Shown in pieces: positions 12,180 to 23,894 of a stretch of DNA of 64,000 nt. Made by a program: the position numbers and the translations under genes. Within the stretch, counting starts at the first letter, position 1; every line of letters starts with the position of its first letter. The notes under the pieces are model-generated. The model did not search any database, was not told where the DNA came from, and saw only the letters and a list, made by a program, of their open reading frames with translations. Source of the DNA: Varanus komodoensis (Eukaryota > Chordata > Lepidosauria > Squamata > Varanidae). Location of the stretch: positions 37,292,769-37,356,768 of the forward strand of contig NW_025336598.1 of assembly GCF_004798865.1 (NCBI RefSeq). Direction: 5' to 3'.

Positions 12180-12830
12180 CGCTTTGTGACTGTCAGCTAT
12201 TGATTGCTGTCATTTAAAAATGTTTGGCCAAGCAATGTTGCTGTGTCCTAATTTCACTGAATGAGAATGAGGTACATGCTTAAATGCTTCAGTCTGAAAT
12301 TAATGGGACCGAAGAGTGGCTAGATGTTTTGGTTTACTCTTATTGCCAGCTCTTATTAATAGTTGCTTTTGTCTACAATCTATTGCTTGTATTTTTGCTT
12401 GAATATTGGAAGACACCTTTAGATGGTCCCACTATTGGCCCATACATTTTTTAAATAAAAAGAAAATACATGTAGCAGGTCCTTTATTGCCTCATTGTTG
12501 TTCATTATTTAAAGCACAGTGATCATCTATTCATAAAAAAATAAGATGGATTGTGAATTCCAGTGCATTTTTTCTGAAAGAGAATACAGAGTCTTTGTAT
12601 AGAGGGCATTTACATTGTCATCAACAGGAAAACTGGGGAAATCTTTGTGGTATTGATTTGTCATGCTGTTCTTTTAAAAGTAACAGCAGCTATAGTTATT
12701 AACAGACAGATGTAATTAAAGTATAATTAAAATGCCAATTTCCCAAATCATAGATTTCCTTTCATATCGACACAGGAAGTCTGTATATTTATTTTGCTAT
12801 TAGAATGTGATGAGCAAATCTTCGGTATTC
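12180..12830. other. AT-rich unique block, possible conserved non-coding DNA
   Basis: This stretch is AT-rich, lacks recognisable repeats and microsatellites, and is dense in homeobox-type TAATTA cores (TGTAATTAAAGTATAATTAAAATG at 12711-12734, in two overlapping halves) and CAGCTATAG-like motifs. That texture is common in vertebrate conserved non-coding elements near developmental genes. Nothing in a single sequence can show conservation, so this is only a candidate. Confidence 0.25.
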
Positions 12831-13599
12831 TGTGTTGGAGTTCAATATATATGGTGCCAAGAAAGCAAACCCAGTGCTCAGAACACAGGGAAACGTGCAC
12901 AGTCCAGAAACTAGCAACTACCTTAAGCCTATGCTAATAGATTATATTCAATATAATCAAGTGGTAATTTTTATTCTTGGGTGCAGCTATAGGGTTTGCT
13001 TATTTGGGTGTTCCTCCATGGAAAAAAAATCCCTGGATGTTCAAAAAAACAAAACAACCAAAGAAAGAAAGAAACCACCCTGTATGTACAGTAGCTGAAC
13101 TCTTCTCTTTGACACGTGCATTTTTTCAGATGCATGGGGTTGCTTTAGAAGGAGTATTCAGTCATGCAGACCCCCCACCACCACCCGGCCTGGAACTGCT
13201 TGGAATGAGGCAATCCTGTTGGTTCTGTAGCCTGTATAAACTAGGCTTAGCTTACCAAAAATACTGCACAACTTAGTATTTTAAAGGAATTCTAAGCATC
13301 TTGATCAGGAAGAGGCAAATAAGGAAGATCTAATCCAGAATGGATGACAGGTGAGAGAAATTAATGAGGGGTATGCAAGGAAAGGTGTATGGAGGGACAT
13401 GAAACTAGGAAAGCCACACAAATTCAATTAGAAGCACAGGCTATTTTTGAGAATATAAAGAAGCCATTCCATCACCTGACTGAGGCTTCCACGTGGTAAG
13501 CCCCCTTGCCCTTGATTCCAGTAATGCTGAAAAAGTAACCAAATAACTCTGTGTTTTAGGTCAGCAAGGCAAATCTACATTCAGAAGGACTGGTACATC
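12831..13599. other. unique DNA, nothing recognised
   Basis: No gene or named repeat was recognised. Short A-rich runs occur near 13021-13070. Confidence 0.45.
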
Positions 13600-14210
13600 A
13601 TCTCAGGAGCAAAGCGCACGGATTAGAAGCAATGCAAGCCATGCATTGTAATGTGAATCCTGATAGACGGCCGGTGATGGGATCCTCATTGACATGGTGC
13701 ATAGAGCTGAACTGAGGCGTCCATAGCTAGCTATAGCCAGAGTGGTGAGCACAGTGTTCCAGCGTAGAAAGCAGTACAAGGAGATCTCGAACACAATGTT
13801 TAGATCTGCAAAGCTGCTGCGTCTCCTGGTGACGTCCGCTGTTCTTCATAGGCTCATGTTTCAGCTACTAATAAATAGGCCCTTAGCCTTTTGACGACAG
13901 GGTAAGTTTGCCAATGCCCTTCCCTTACTGCCTCAGCATAAGTTCTGAGCCAGTGCATCCCCTCGAACGTGTCATGCACAGCAAGTCTGGAGCAAAGAGG
14001 GCTGACGCAAAGCATAGCTTCTTTCAAACAGCAGTGAATCCTTCCAAATCCTGCCCTTCACATGCCACCTTGAACTCAGAGCTCGGGAGCCGGGAATTCC
14101 AGGCCTTCTGCAAGGTTCACGTGGAGCTGCGCCTGAGAGCGTACAAGGACGGGGAAGGTGCAGAGTGTGTCTGATTGTCCGCACCCAGTGCGGTGTTCGA
14201 CAGGTCTGCT
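13600..14210. other. unique block with scattered CpGs, possible regulatory DNA
   Basis: The stretch keeps more CpG dinucleotides than its surroundings (for example at 13681-13720, 13820-13835, 14087-14210) and contains no recognisable repeat. An 88-codon open frame at 13908-14171 matches nothing I know. Retained CpGs in repeat-free DNA can mark a conserved or recently functional element, but the evidence is weak. Confidence 0.2.
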
Positions 14211-14856
14211 TCTTGTCTTTTTGGCTACAGGCAGAAAAACAAATCTAAATAGTTAGCTGATTGAAATTGTGTGGGGAGGGATAAGGATCCAAAAGAATAA
14301 AAGGAGAATTCAAGAAGGGACTGTTTAAGATAGAGTGGAATTAAGTAGCATGTTGAAAGGGGCATACTAGTTAAGCTAAATAGTTTTAAAGCGTTATTGA
14401 TTTGGGCCCTCATTAGTGCTGTAAGAATATTGACTGGAAACAAAGTTCAGTGTAAGGAGCAGACAGTGAGAACATTTTCTCTTTTAGATGCAGCTCTTGA
14501 ATGTCTTTCAGAATCTGGTGTTTATGTCTAAGTAAGCCCTTTTATGTTGAATGAAACTTGCTTGGACTGTATGTATGTAGTACTGGAACCTAGCTCAGCA
14601 TTGCAAAGGTGGACAATTTCAGGGAAACTGGAGCCCATTTCAACTCCTTGGGCCTTTTTGTGTTCCACTGTCCTACCACAGTACTGTAAAATTCTATGGT
14701 GGTGGTCAGAAAATGGAGACAGTGGAGCTATGGAGAAGTAAATAGGAAAAATTTAGTTTGCTTTCAGAATAACTAAGCTGTGCTTATGTGACAGATGCAA
14801 GGCTAAGGGCAAAAGCAAGCACAAAAGTATGTGATTATATCATATCTTGGTAAAAG

Positions 14857-14986
14857 GTTGCATCCAGACTTAGTTATGCTTAGAGCACACTCATTCAAAT
14901 CACTGGGACTTAAATTGATCTTGACTAAATTAAGGGTCATTGATTTCAATGAGTCTATTCTAAGCATGACTAAGTCTGGATCCAAC
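14857..14986. mobile_element. palindromic MITE with 28-bp terminal inverted repeats
   Basis: The left end begins GTTGCATCCAGACTTAGT and the right end, read on the other strand, begins GTTGGATCCAGACTTAGT. The arms match at 26 of 28 positions. The 130-bp element has no coding capacity and its interior carries ATTGATTTCAATG. This is the form of a non-autonomous DNA transposon. I could not see a clean target-site duplication, so the superfamily is open. Confidence 0.75.
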
Positions 14987-17010
14987 ACAAAAGATTAACT
15001 GTCGGAAATCAGTTTTCCTTCTAATACCAAATTATATGAGAGTCAATATATGTTGTCTGACATTTTCATGTATAATGGTACATAATAAAGAGTTGCCAAT
15101 TTCCAAGAGAGCCTCTGTCAGTTTTAAGACCGTTACATAAGTCTTTTAGAACATGACCTTTTTTGGCTGAGGAACAGCATAAAACTACTTCATAGTATTT
15201 TTTTAAAAAATACTTCAAAATATCCTGGTTTTCTGTTTATATGTGAAGGATCTGCAGCCAGCTGAAATGCAATACTTACTGCCACGTAAAAGCAAACTTG
15301 TTAAAAAGTCTTGCCATTTAAACTACTAGCATAAAACAGGAATCATATCAAAGGGAAGACGTCTTTGGGCTCTTTAAACCCTTTAAAAGGTAGTCCCAAT
15401 TATGATAGCATCAGGTATGACAATCCAGACGGTAAGATGTTCAGGCATGACCTACAAGCCCCAACAGAAGGCTTGCATTCTTCTGGCAGAAGGTACCCAT
15501 GTTGGAAGATGGGACAATGGTTGCTGCACCATGGAAAGCTCCAAGGGAGCAACTTCCCTGGGCCAAACCCCTGTGGAAACCCATTGGTTCCCTCCACCTC
15601 TTAGCCACATCCTCTTGCCTGAAGAGAGTGAATCCTTGCAGCCCTCTGGCCTGAAGGCAAGCTTTCCCCCTCCTGGGACTCTGAGCAGAAGGTCAGATTC
15701 GCAAAAGGTGCGCTGCACTGTGGAGCAGCTGAAGTCCCCAGATGTCCTCATAGCTTGGCGACATGGAACGCCCTGCAGTAATGGAAGTCGGTGAAGTAAG
15801 GAAGGAAGCAAAGGTGCTTTTTCCATGAGAGGCCAGAGGTGGTCGATCAGCCAAAGCACTTCTGGCAACCACCACCTCATGAGCATCCTGGGAGCACCTG
15901 GGAGCACCCCAAAGCCACATACTCATTCATTCAAGGGGTCTGAGACCTGGTTTGGGGCAGGCTGAACTACCGCATGGAGATTACAGGGGTCCTGCCTAGA
16001 AGTACTTCTGACTGGACTAGCCTACGTTTCAGCACAAACCTTCCTCAACATAAATTGGAGTGACTCCATTTTCTTTTCTTTCCTAGAAGCATCAGTATAT
16101 TACTAAGGCCCTTCATTATGTATAAGAGCCCATCAACATTCAGTAATGTCAATTTCAAAGTCTTTTGCCCTGCATACTTTAAATTGTTATCATTAATCAA
16201 CTTGACTTCAGTTGTTGTTTTATAGATTTGAGAAGGAAGAACTTAATAATTCCTCAGACCAATCAGTTACCTGAACATATCTGGACATCTTACCATTTTT
16301 GGCAGATAGCTACTTATTTGTAATTATTTAAAAAAATCAACCTCCCCTCTGAGAAAATTTGTGGTGGGCCAAATGATTCCTGTTCTAGATAAAGTATCCC
16401 ACTCAACAAATTATGTTCTCACCAGTTCCTAAAATCACCTGATTTTCTGACCCCTCCCCCAATAGGACTTATATGGAGATAAAATCTGCAGCAATGGGTT
16501 GCATGGATTGCACTGATACATAAGGCAACAGGCTATTTGCTAAGTTCCGGCAGGTCAGTCCAACTATAAATAACTAAGTGCACACACAGCACCCACAAAC
16601 ACACTTTTTTTTCTTCTCACATATGCGTTTCTGACCTGTGTACACATGTTTCTGTAAGATACCATGAGAGAGTAACATTGCATGTGTGTGTTCGGGTAGG
16701 TCTGATAGTAGGAAAGAAGTGCTGGGCCTTTGTACAAACAAGTCTCTCACCCTAGAGCACAGGCGTTTGTAGCCCAGGAGATAGAGCAGGATTGCCTGAA
16801 ACCTACAGCAATACCGTCTCACAGCTTCATGTGTGTTTATGTATGTACATGTGCATGCATACATGTCTAATGATACACAGGTACGGCCTCGCAGCATAAT
16901 TATATTGCATTGTGGAATACATTATGGAACAAATGTTATTTATATGTTATTTATGGAACAAAATGTATAATGTTTCTTCATGTATCTTGAATATTTCCAG
17001 AGGGAGTGTT
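14987..17010. other. unique DNA with a GC-richer part at 15.36-15.93 kb
   Basis: No gene was recognised. At 15402-15794 (plus) and 15452-15907 (minus) frames of 130 and 151 codons are open at the same time. They share no known motif and sit in a GC-richer patch where stop codons are rarer. The rest is AT-rich. Confidence 0.4.
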
Positions 17011-17055
17011 AGTCTGGTAGTACAAAGTCTCTGGCACCTTAAAAACTAACACATT
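17011..17055 (+). repeat. inverted-repeat arm of an unnamed reptile repeat
   Basis: GTCTGGTAGTACAAAGTCTC and ACCTTAAAAACTAACACATT form a short segment resembling the reptile repeat phrase 'ttagtctttaaggtgccac..gactcttt'. A copy in the opposite orientation lies at 17741-17785, about 690 bp away. Confidence 0.5.
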
Positions 17056-17740
17056 CAAGGTGCAATCCTATGCAGAAAACAAAGTAGGGAAGAGGTCTTA
17101 GAGCCTCCAGGATTTCTTGGGCAGCATGCATGGAATTGTAGGACTTTTCCTCCCCTTAAACATACAAAGAATTGCACCCCAAACTAACTCACTTTTAGGA
17201 ATGCTTTCCATTTCAGCATGTGCAGGGGGTGTTAATTTGAAATTGGCAGATTTAGACACATGTGTTGGGAGTGGAAAATATAAAATGTGCTGCTGGAGAA
17301 ACTGAAATGCAAAAGCTGCACACCATGAAGAAGGCCCAACTGTCATTCACAAAAGGTGCTTGGGTGTTAACACAACATTGCAACAGCACAATGGAGTCAA
17401 AGCTTCCTGTTGCTGCTGTGGTTGCTGCCTGAAGAAATCCTTTGTCTGTATGCAGACTGCAGGGAATCGAATTGACTCTTTGGATGGATAGCAATTTAGC
17501 AACCCCATGTTCATACCTGTCACTGAAATTCCTCTCCAGCAAAGTACAGGTGAAGGCCCACACTCTGTGCATGGCAAGCCTCGGTCAGCATCGCTTCCTA
17601 CAGTTTTGCATTTTAGTCCCCTCTGATGGCACAGTTTACATTTCCCCACCCCAAGCATGTATATCAATCTGCCAATTTAAGGTTAATACTCTCTGTATCC
17701 AGTGAAGCAGACAATGTGCATTAAAGATTATGTAAGAATA
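17056..17740. other. sequence between two inverted repeat arms
   Basis: No gene was recognised in the roughly 690 bp between the two arms. Overlapping open frames of up to 106 codons on the minus strand (17252-17572, 17347-17667) lack known motifs. It may be the interior of a DNA element or simply unique DNA. Confidence 0.35.
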
Positions 17741-17785
17741 AATGTGTTAGTCTTTTAAGTACCATAACTCTCTGTTGATTTTTAC
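17741..17785 (-). repeat. inverted-repeat arm, second copy
   Basis: AATGTGTTAGTCTTTTAAGT followed by ACCATAACTCTCTGTTG is roughly three-quarters identical, by eye, to the reverse complement of 17011-17055. Confidence 0.5.
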
Positions 17786-18522
17786 CCTTTCCTTTTGAAT
17801 TATTTTTCCAAAAGTGTCAATATAGTTTATTTTTATTACATTGGATTGCTCATCCTTCCTTCAGGAGTAAATGTTGACATATCTGAAAACTGTAATGATG
17901 TTTAGGATAGCATGAACATTGATAGCAAGAGCAAATTAATGTCTAGCAAAGGATAACTGGAGGCTTTGGATGAATGGATGAAGGTGAAATTAGATCCCGA
18001 TGCTCAAGATTTCATTTGAGCTTAGGGTAATTTTGATTTCAGTCTAGAACCTATTTTCATTGCCAGGAATCAGCAGGAACTATACCAAGTTGTGATCCAG
18101 ATGAGTGTTTCTGTGAGAACACGCAGAGAACATTTTCCTAATTGCTGGGTAACCTTACCTCAATCAGCCTTGAACTTTTGAAATAATTGGTAGGAACAAC
18201 ATAAGCCCTGGTACTTCTCATTTTAAAAAGTAAGCGCTAGACATGTCTTGCCGTGCAGCACCAGTTAAAAATGCTTTTTAAAGAAACTCCTCTAAGTACT
18301 GTAAAGTTCATCAAAAAGTCAGTCAAAAAGAGTTCGGCAAATGCTTCTCCTCCACACCTGAATGGATGCCGCCTCTCCCCAATACCAAAGCAGTCTTTAG
18401 CAATATTTATGCATTTTCCCTTCCTGCCCCATGCCATCGCCAACCCATAGCGGCAGCAGTGGGGAGAAACAATGCATCCCAGCCCCTCCCACATGTCCCT
18501 CTCACCACTTCTGCAGCTCTTA
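17786..18522. other. unique DNA, nothing recognised
   Basis: No gene or repeat was recognised. Sequence is AT-rich on the left and more mixed after 18350. Confidence 0.45.
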
Positions 18523-18523
18523 T

Positions 18524-18620
18524 GAGTTTATTTATTTTATTAACTTATTTAAAACTTTTCTATGCCTGAAAAAAGTCGCTGGATGGCTTACGAGGAACAA
18601 CCAACCAAGAACAAAAGCGT
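18524..18620 (-). mobile_element. L2-type LINE 3' tail fragment
   Basis: TTTATTTATTTTATTAACTT then AACTTTTCTATGCCTGAA and GGATGGCTTACGAGG is the antisense view of the family's 3' end, where '...gtaagccrccc...tatagaaa..aataaataaa' is found. Only the tail is present. Confidence 0.55.
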
Positions 18621-18840
18621 AACAGCAACACACAGCGCACTGTGTTGATGGCTGAACGTCTGCAGCTGCGAACCTGTGCCAGTTGCTTGCTCACTCAGTT
18701 CTCAGTTCTGATCTTCTGAAGCCCTTGGGCAGCACCCAAGAATATACGCAGGTCTCCACAGCACAGGTCCCATCCGCCAGGACATGAAATGCTGTAGAAA
18801 TCGAGACAGGGATGTATATGAAGGGACAGAGGCCACGAGC

Positions 18841-19425
18841 ATCGTTCATCCATTCATCCATTCATTACATTTCTGTTCTGCCCTGTAGCCCACAGGCTCT
18901 CTGGATGGTTTACCAATTTAAAAATCATGTATCAAGTTCATAAAATATGCACATTAAATGGGCAATGAAAGACTAACACAAGACAACAAACTGTAGCTAC
19001 TATTATAATTCAACCCCCCAACACAGTAGCAAATAATAGAACAAAATATGAAACTGGCTCAGCAGATAATAAAACACAACAGACTTAACTATTAAGATAG
19101 CTGTAAAATAAAAAGGGTTTCACCTGCTGCTAAAAAATAGCAGGCATACCTCTTTGGGAAGCTTATTTCAGAAATGGGTGCCACTACTGAAAAGGCCCTT
19201 CTCCTGGTTGCCACCCTCCCTTACTTCTTTTGGGGGGTGGGGGTGGATTCCCTGAAAAGGATCTCAGCAGACTATCTTAAGGCTTGGGTAGGAACATACA
19301 GGAAAAGGCTCCAAGCTGCCTGAGGTTTTAAAAATTAGGACAACCCCTTTGAATTGGGTCCGGACTTCAACTGGCAGCCAATGCATCTGAAAGAGGACTA
19401 GAGTGGTGTGGAGTCCTTCCTCCGC
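18841..19425 (-). mobile_element. L2-type LINE 3' region
   Basis: The tail lies at the left (CATTCATTACATTTCTGTTC, then CTCTCTGGATGG) and the ORF2 end at the right, antisense: CTACTGAAAAGGCCCTTCTC near 19183 and AACTGGCAGCCAATGCATCT near 19370. These correspond to the codons for 'RAFSV' and 'LHWLPV' regions of L2-type ORF2. The frame is broken in several places and the copy is strongly 5' truncated. Confidence 0.7.
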
Positions 19426-19744
19426 TTTCCTCCTAACAGGTGCAAGAAAGTGTGCTTGAGCAGAGGTTTTATATGCAGCTCAGCCGTCATGTTGAACCTC
19501 TGGTTTGGAGGCCAAATCTGGCCTTCTTGAGGTTGCAATCCAGGATTGTGCACATGACCAGCCCCCCTTTCTGTGGCCGTACCCCCTTGACCAGTGGGCA
19601 TTTGATTGCTGCCCAGCTTTTGTATATTTCCCCCTCATTCTTCAAGGTTGACATCAGTAAGTCAGTAACTGTTTGACCACAGATACACTGAAGCAGGGCT
19701 AGTATTTGGCCCCATCTTTTTTTGCCTTTTGCCTTCATGACCAC

Positions 19745-20182
19745 TACCACTGGAATGCAGCTTTCAGGGGACTGGAAGCAAAGCCCTATGAGGAGAGATT
19801 GAAAGAGTGGGGCATGTTTAGCCTCGAGAAGGGACAACTGAAGGGAGTTAGAGCTTTTCAAATACTTGAAAGGCTGTCACTCAGAAGAGGCCCAGGATCT
19901 CTTCTCATTCCTCCCAGAGTGCAAGGCGTGAAATACTGGGCTTTCGTTACAGGAAGCCAGGTTCTGGGTGGATATCAGGAAAACTTTCCAGACTGTTAGA
20001 CCAGTACGGCAAAGGAACTAATGACCTGGGAAGGTTGTGGGCTCTTCCTCACTGGAGGCATTCAAGGTGCAACTGGACAGCCATCTGTCAGGAGTGCTTC
20101 TACTGGAGTTCTGCACTGGGCAGGGAGTTGGACTCAATGGCCTTATAGGCCTCTTCCAAGTCTACTTTTCTATAATTCTAGG
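19745..20182 (+). mobile_element. CR1 LINE 3' end
   Basis: Typical CR1 3' phrases run in order: AGGAGAGATTGAAAGAGTGG, AGCCTCGAGAAGGGA near 19821, CTTGAAAGGCTGTCA near 19866, GGATATCAGGAAAACTTTCC near 19970, CACTGGAGGCATTCAAGG near 20050, GACAGCCATCTGTCAGGA near 20076 and ACTCAATGGCCTTATAGGCC near 20132. It closes with TTTCTATAATTCTAGG, a decayed form of the ATTCTATG tail units. The ORF is not intact. Confidence 0.88.
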
Positions 20183-20189
20183 ATAAGAA

Positions 20190-20547
20190 CTTCCCCAAAA
20201 CTAAGTTCAGCCCTTAGGCTGAAAGAGAGCCAACTGTCCTCCCTTACAGGCGTCCTTTGCTTCCATGAGGTGCAAATACATTTTCAAGAGGCAGGTTTTA
20301 CTTGTAGGAGAGTCAAATGGTGAAGATTGTTTTTTGCTCTTTCTTTCACCAAATACATTTTAGATCAAAAGGAGAGTATATTGGAAAAGAAGCACTTGTC
20401 AGTGAATTCCTTTACGCTTTGGAAGAAAGATAGGCATTCCATCAGCATTCAGTAACTGACCTTTTTAGTTAAGATGGTGGACACCTTAGCCTTTAGTATT
20501 CTCGAAATGTTGCATGAACCACAGATATGAGAAACAGAGAGAGACAG

Positions 20548-20591
<44 letters not shown>

Positions 20592-21290
20592 GGAACATGG
20601 ATACCAAGGAAATGGTTGCCCTAGCAATGGTAACTATGCTAAGGACCTTACAGTTTCTTTTAGCCTATTAAAAAACAGAGTCTTAAATAGAAACCTATTG
20701 GGTTGCAGAGATTTAATTTCATGAAATGTTTCTGATTTCAAACTAGCTCAACAATAATATCTTCCAGGAACTGTTTTTCATACACTGATGAACCTAGATC
20801 TGCAATCATTCCTATTTTTATCACCTGTTGCCCAAATGCCCAAGGGCAAGAAAAAAAGCATGAACTGCGGCACTGGGAAGAAGGTGGGAATAAGATATTC
20901 TGCGATATTCAGTGGGTTATCAGCCTTTTCCCTGACAGACTCCACAGTGGTCTCTCCAGTCCATAAAGGCTACAACCACACACTAACTTTATCATTGTTT
21001 CGTCTCACTGTGAACTCACTAAGTCCCTCTTCACCGAAACTTCTCAGACACGTCTTCTGCCACAGCTTTTAACAGTTGCTCTGGGGATCCCCTTCTCTTT
21101 TTACACTTAAGGTTGTGTGATCTTCAGATCACTTGCTCCAGAATAATGTCACAAAAGGGCACATCTGGCCTGTAGAAGAACTCATCTTACTTTGGTGCAA
21201 TGTTGCCATGACTACATGTCTCTGGTTTGCCTACAGTTCCTGTGGCCGCATGTCTCTGGTTTGTCTAGAGAACTGAGCTGAAACGAGGAG
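20190..21290. other. unique DNA with a (GA)n tract
   Basis: No gene was recognised. A (GA)n run lies at 20550-20588. A 22-bp direct repeat (CATGTCTCTGGTTTG plus flanks) occurs at 21214-21235 and 21249-21270. Confidence 0.45.
20550..20588. repeat. (GA)n microsatellite
   Basis: About nineteen uninterrupted GA units. Confidence 0.95.
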
Positions 21291-21905
21291 CCAATTATTG
21301 GCAACACAGTGACATGACTAAGGGGGAAAATGCCGGAAAGGATCTGCAAAAAGATCGATGTATTGAGCAGGAGCAGGTGAGGTGCTGCAGTAATTACACT
21401 GTGGCTGAGCGCTGCATAAAAAGAGGGGTTGCCCTCATTACCCTGGGCAAAGGGAAGTGTTTCCTCTCTTGCTGAGGTGACTGGACCGCAGGTCGCCCTC
21501 CGTGATACTGGCGCATTGCGAGATCTGATCGGCACGGCGATGCTGAGCTCAGGAGGTGATCCCCGATTAACTGGGAAGACATATTGAAGGACTACAGTGA
21601 GAATGAACAACTCGGAGCCATGTGTCCTGCCAAGTCGCCCTGCAAGCAAGCTGTGCAGTGTGTGCCACTTGCAGAGGATCAAGCTCATGGAGAGCTCTTC
21701 CCTCCCGCTTCCCTCCTGGTCCTTCGGCCGCTTTCCGAGCATCATTTGTGACACATTTTGCATCTGAAATTTGTAAAGCTGTATCATCTTCATCAGCCCT
21801 TTTTTGCACATGGAAGAGTGTGCATTTATGGTCACTGTCCTTGTCAGTGGCCTTGTAACTTTCGGCTGTGAAGGTGGGTAACAGATTAACAAGGCCAGAC
21901 TGCAT
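21291..21905. other. GC-richer unique block, candidate conserved element
   Basis: This block has no recognisable repeat, retains CpGs and on the minus strand is open for 226 codons (21212-21892), the longest frame of the window. The conceptual product has no domain, signal or motif I recognise and no obvious family resemblance. Motifs such as CTGCAGTAATTACACTG (about 21390) and GATTAACTGGGAAG (about 21564) look like homeodomain-type sites. A conserved enhancer, an old processed pseudogene or chance are all possible. Confidence 0.25.
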
Positions 21906-22090
21906 ATAGGCCAATCGGCACACGGTTTTCAGCTGCCAGTCATCCAGCTATCAGTGGAAAGTAAAGAGGGGGAAGTATCATCCTCTTAGCAATGCAATCT
22001 TTTGACGTTTAAGTGTTAGATGGGCAATTCTCACTGTCCTCCACCTTTTTGACAGCTCCCAAAGTGTCCTGCTTCTGTAGAACGGTGAGA

Positions 22091-22427
22091 TACCCTGTTT
22101 CCCCGAAAATAAGACCTCAGCGGAAAATAAGCCCTAGCATGATTTTTCAGGATGCTCGTAATATAAGCCCTACCCCCATATAAGCCCCAGTTAAGATGGA
22201 TGCATTAAGTACGTCCTTTGAAACACAATTCGTGGTTTGGACAGTTATTATGACGTTCCAGAAGAAGATTGCATGATTGTATTTGAATAAATGTAGATTT
22301 TTGTACATGAATAAATGTAGATTGTTGTACATGAAAAAATAAGACATCACCTGAAAATAAGCCCTAGTGCGTCTTTTGGAGCAAAAATTCATATAAGACC
22401 CAGTCTTATTTTGGGGGAAACGTGGAA
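22091..22427. mobile_element. Tc1/mariner-like MITE
   Basis: The left end TACCCTGTTTCCCCGAAAAT and the right end, on the other strand, CACGTTTCCCCCAAAATAAG form terminal inverted repeats of about 24 bp. The sub-terminal phrases AATAAGCCCTAGCATGA and AATAAGCCCTAGTGCG also mirror each other. A TA begins the left end; the right TA is mutated. The 337-bp element has no ORF. Inside, a 24-bp unit starting GAATAAATGTAGATT is tandemly repeated at 22285-22308 and 22309-22332. I know this element as a widespread reptile MITE; the TA target suggests a mariner source. Confidence 0.85.
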
Positions 22428-22429
22428 TT

Positions 22430-23269
22430 AGCTCCTTCTGCCATTTCTGCTCTCCTTTTCAGGCACTTACTGGTCCAGTTATTTTGATTGCTTGACAGTT
22501 CTAAAAACATGGATTTTCTTGGGCTGGGAAACAGGCACAAATTGACTGGTTGCAAAACAAATAGAGGGGGAATTGGTGCACCTGGAGTATCTGTTCAACT
22601 ACTGCAGGTACACGCATTTATGCTCTGTTCACTGCTCTGTGCTTAAATTTGCACAAATTTACTTTCCATCTACTTCCTATTTGCATATATTTTCCAGTCT
22701 AAAATGGTGCACAAATATTCCTGGCAATTAAAGCCAAACTGATAGAGGAGTAGTACAGGACAGAGTATAAAAGGAACACCAGAGCCAGGGCTAGTTACAC
22801 CCAATGGCTCACCATGCACACCTCTGCCTTCTTGGGGTTTTCTTTAGAATGGTCAGGGACCTGTAGTAGCTGTAGCAGTAAGTGCTCCACAAAGGGTGAG
22901 GGTGTCCCCCATTTCCGCAGTAGCTGGAAACTTGGGGGGGGGGGACTTTGAAACCACGGAGGACTGTGAGAGCTGTCAGTTGAACACTTAAAGGCCTACA
23001 GTTTAACCAGCTAACGGGTGATAACTTACCCTGCTAAGATGCAGCACAGAACTTTGTGCTGCATCTGTTTCCTATTTTTTCCTCCATTCCTCTTCATTTG
23101 GCAGCTGGCAACTGTACACAAATTAGACAATATGGAGATTTCCTTTGTCCCTCTCTTAGATTCTACACCTCCCTTTGAAAGCTGAAACTTGTCAAACCAT
23201 TGGCAAGGCAAGATTTTACATAACCAACAGCCTCTGTGCACAGTTCCATACCTGCAAAAGAATGCCAAA
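22430..23269. other. unique DNA, nothing recognised
   Basis: No gene or named repeat was recognised. A G homopolymer lies near 22935-22944. Confidence 0.45.
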
Positions 23270-23890
<621 letters not shown>

Positions 23891-23894
23891 TGGG

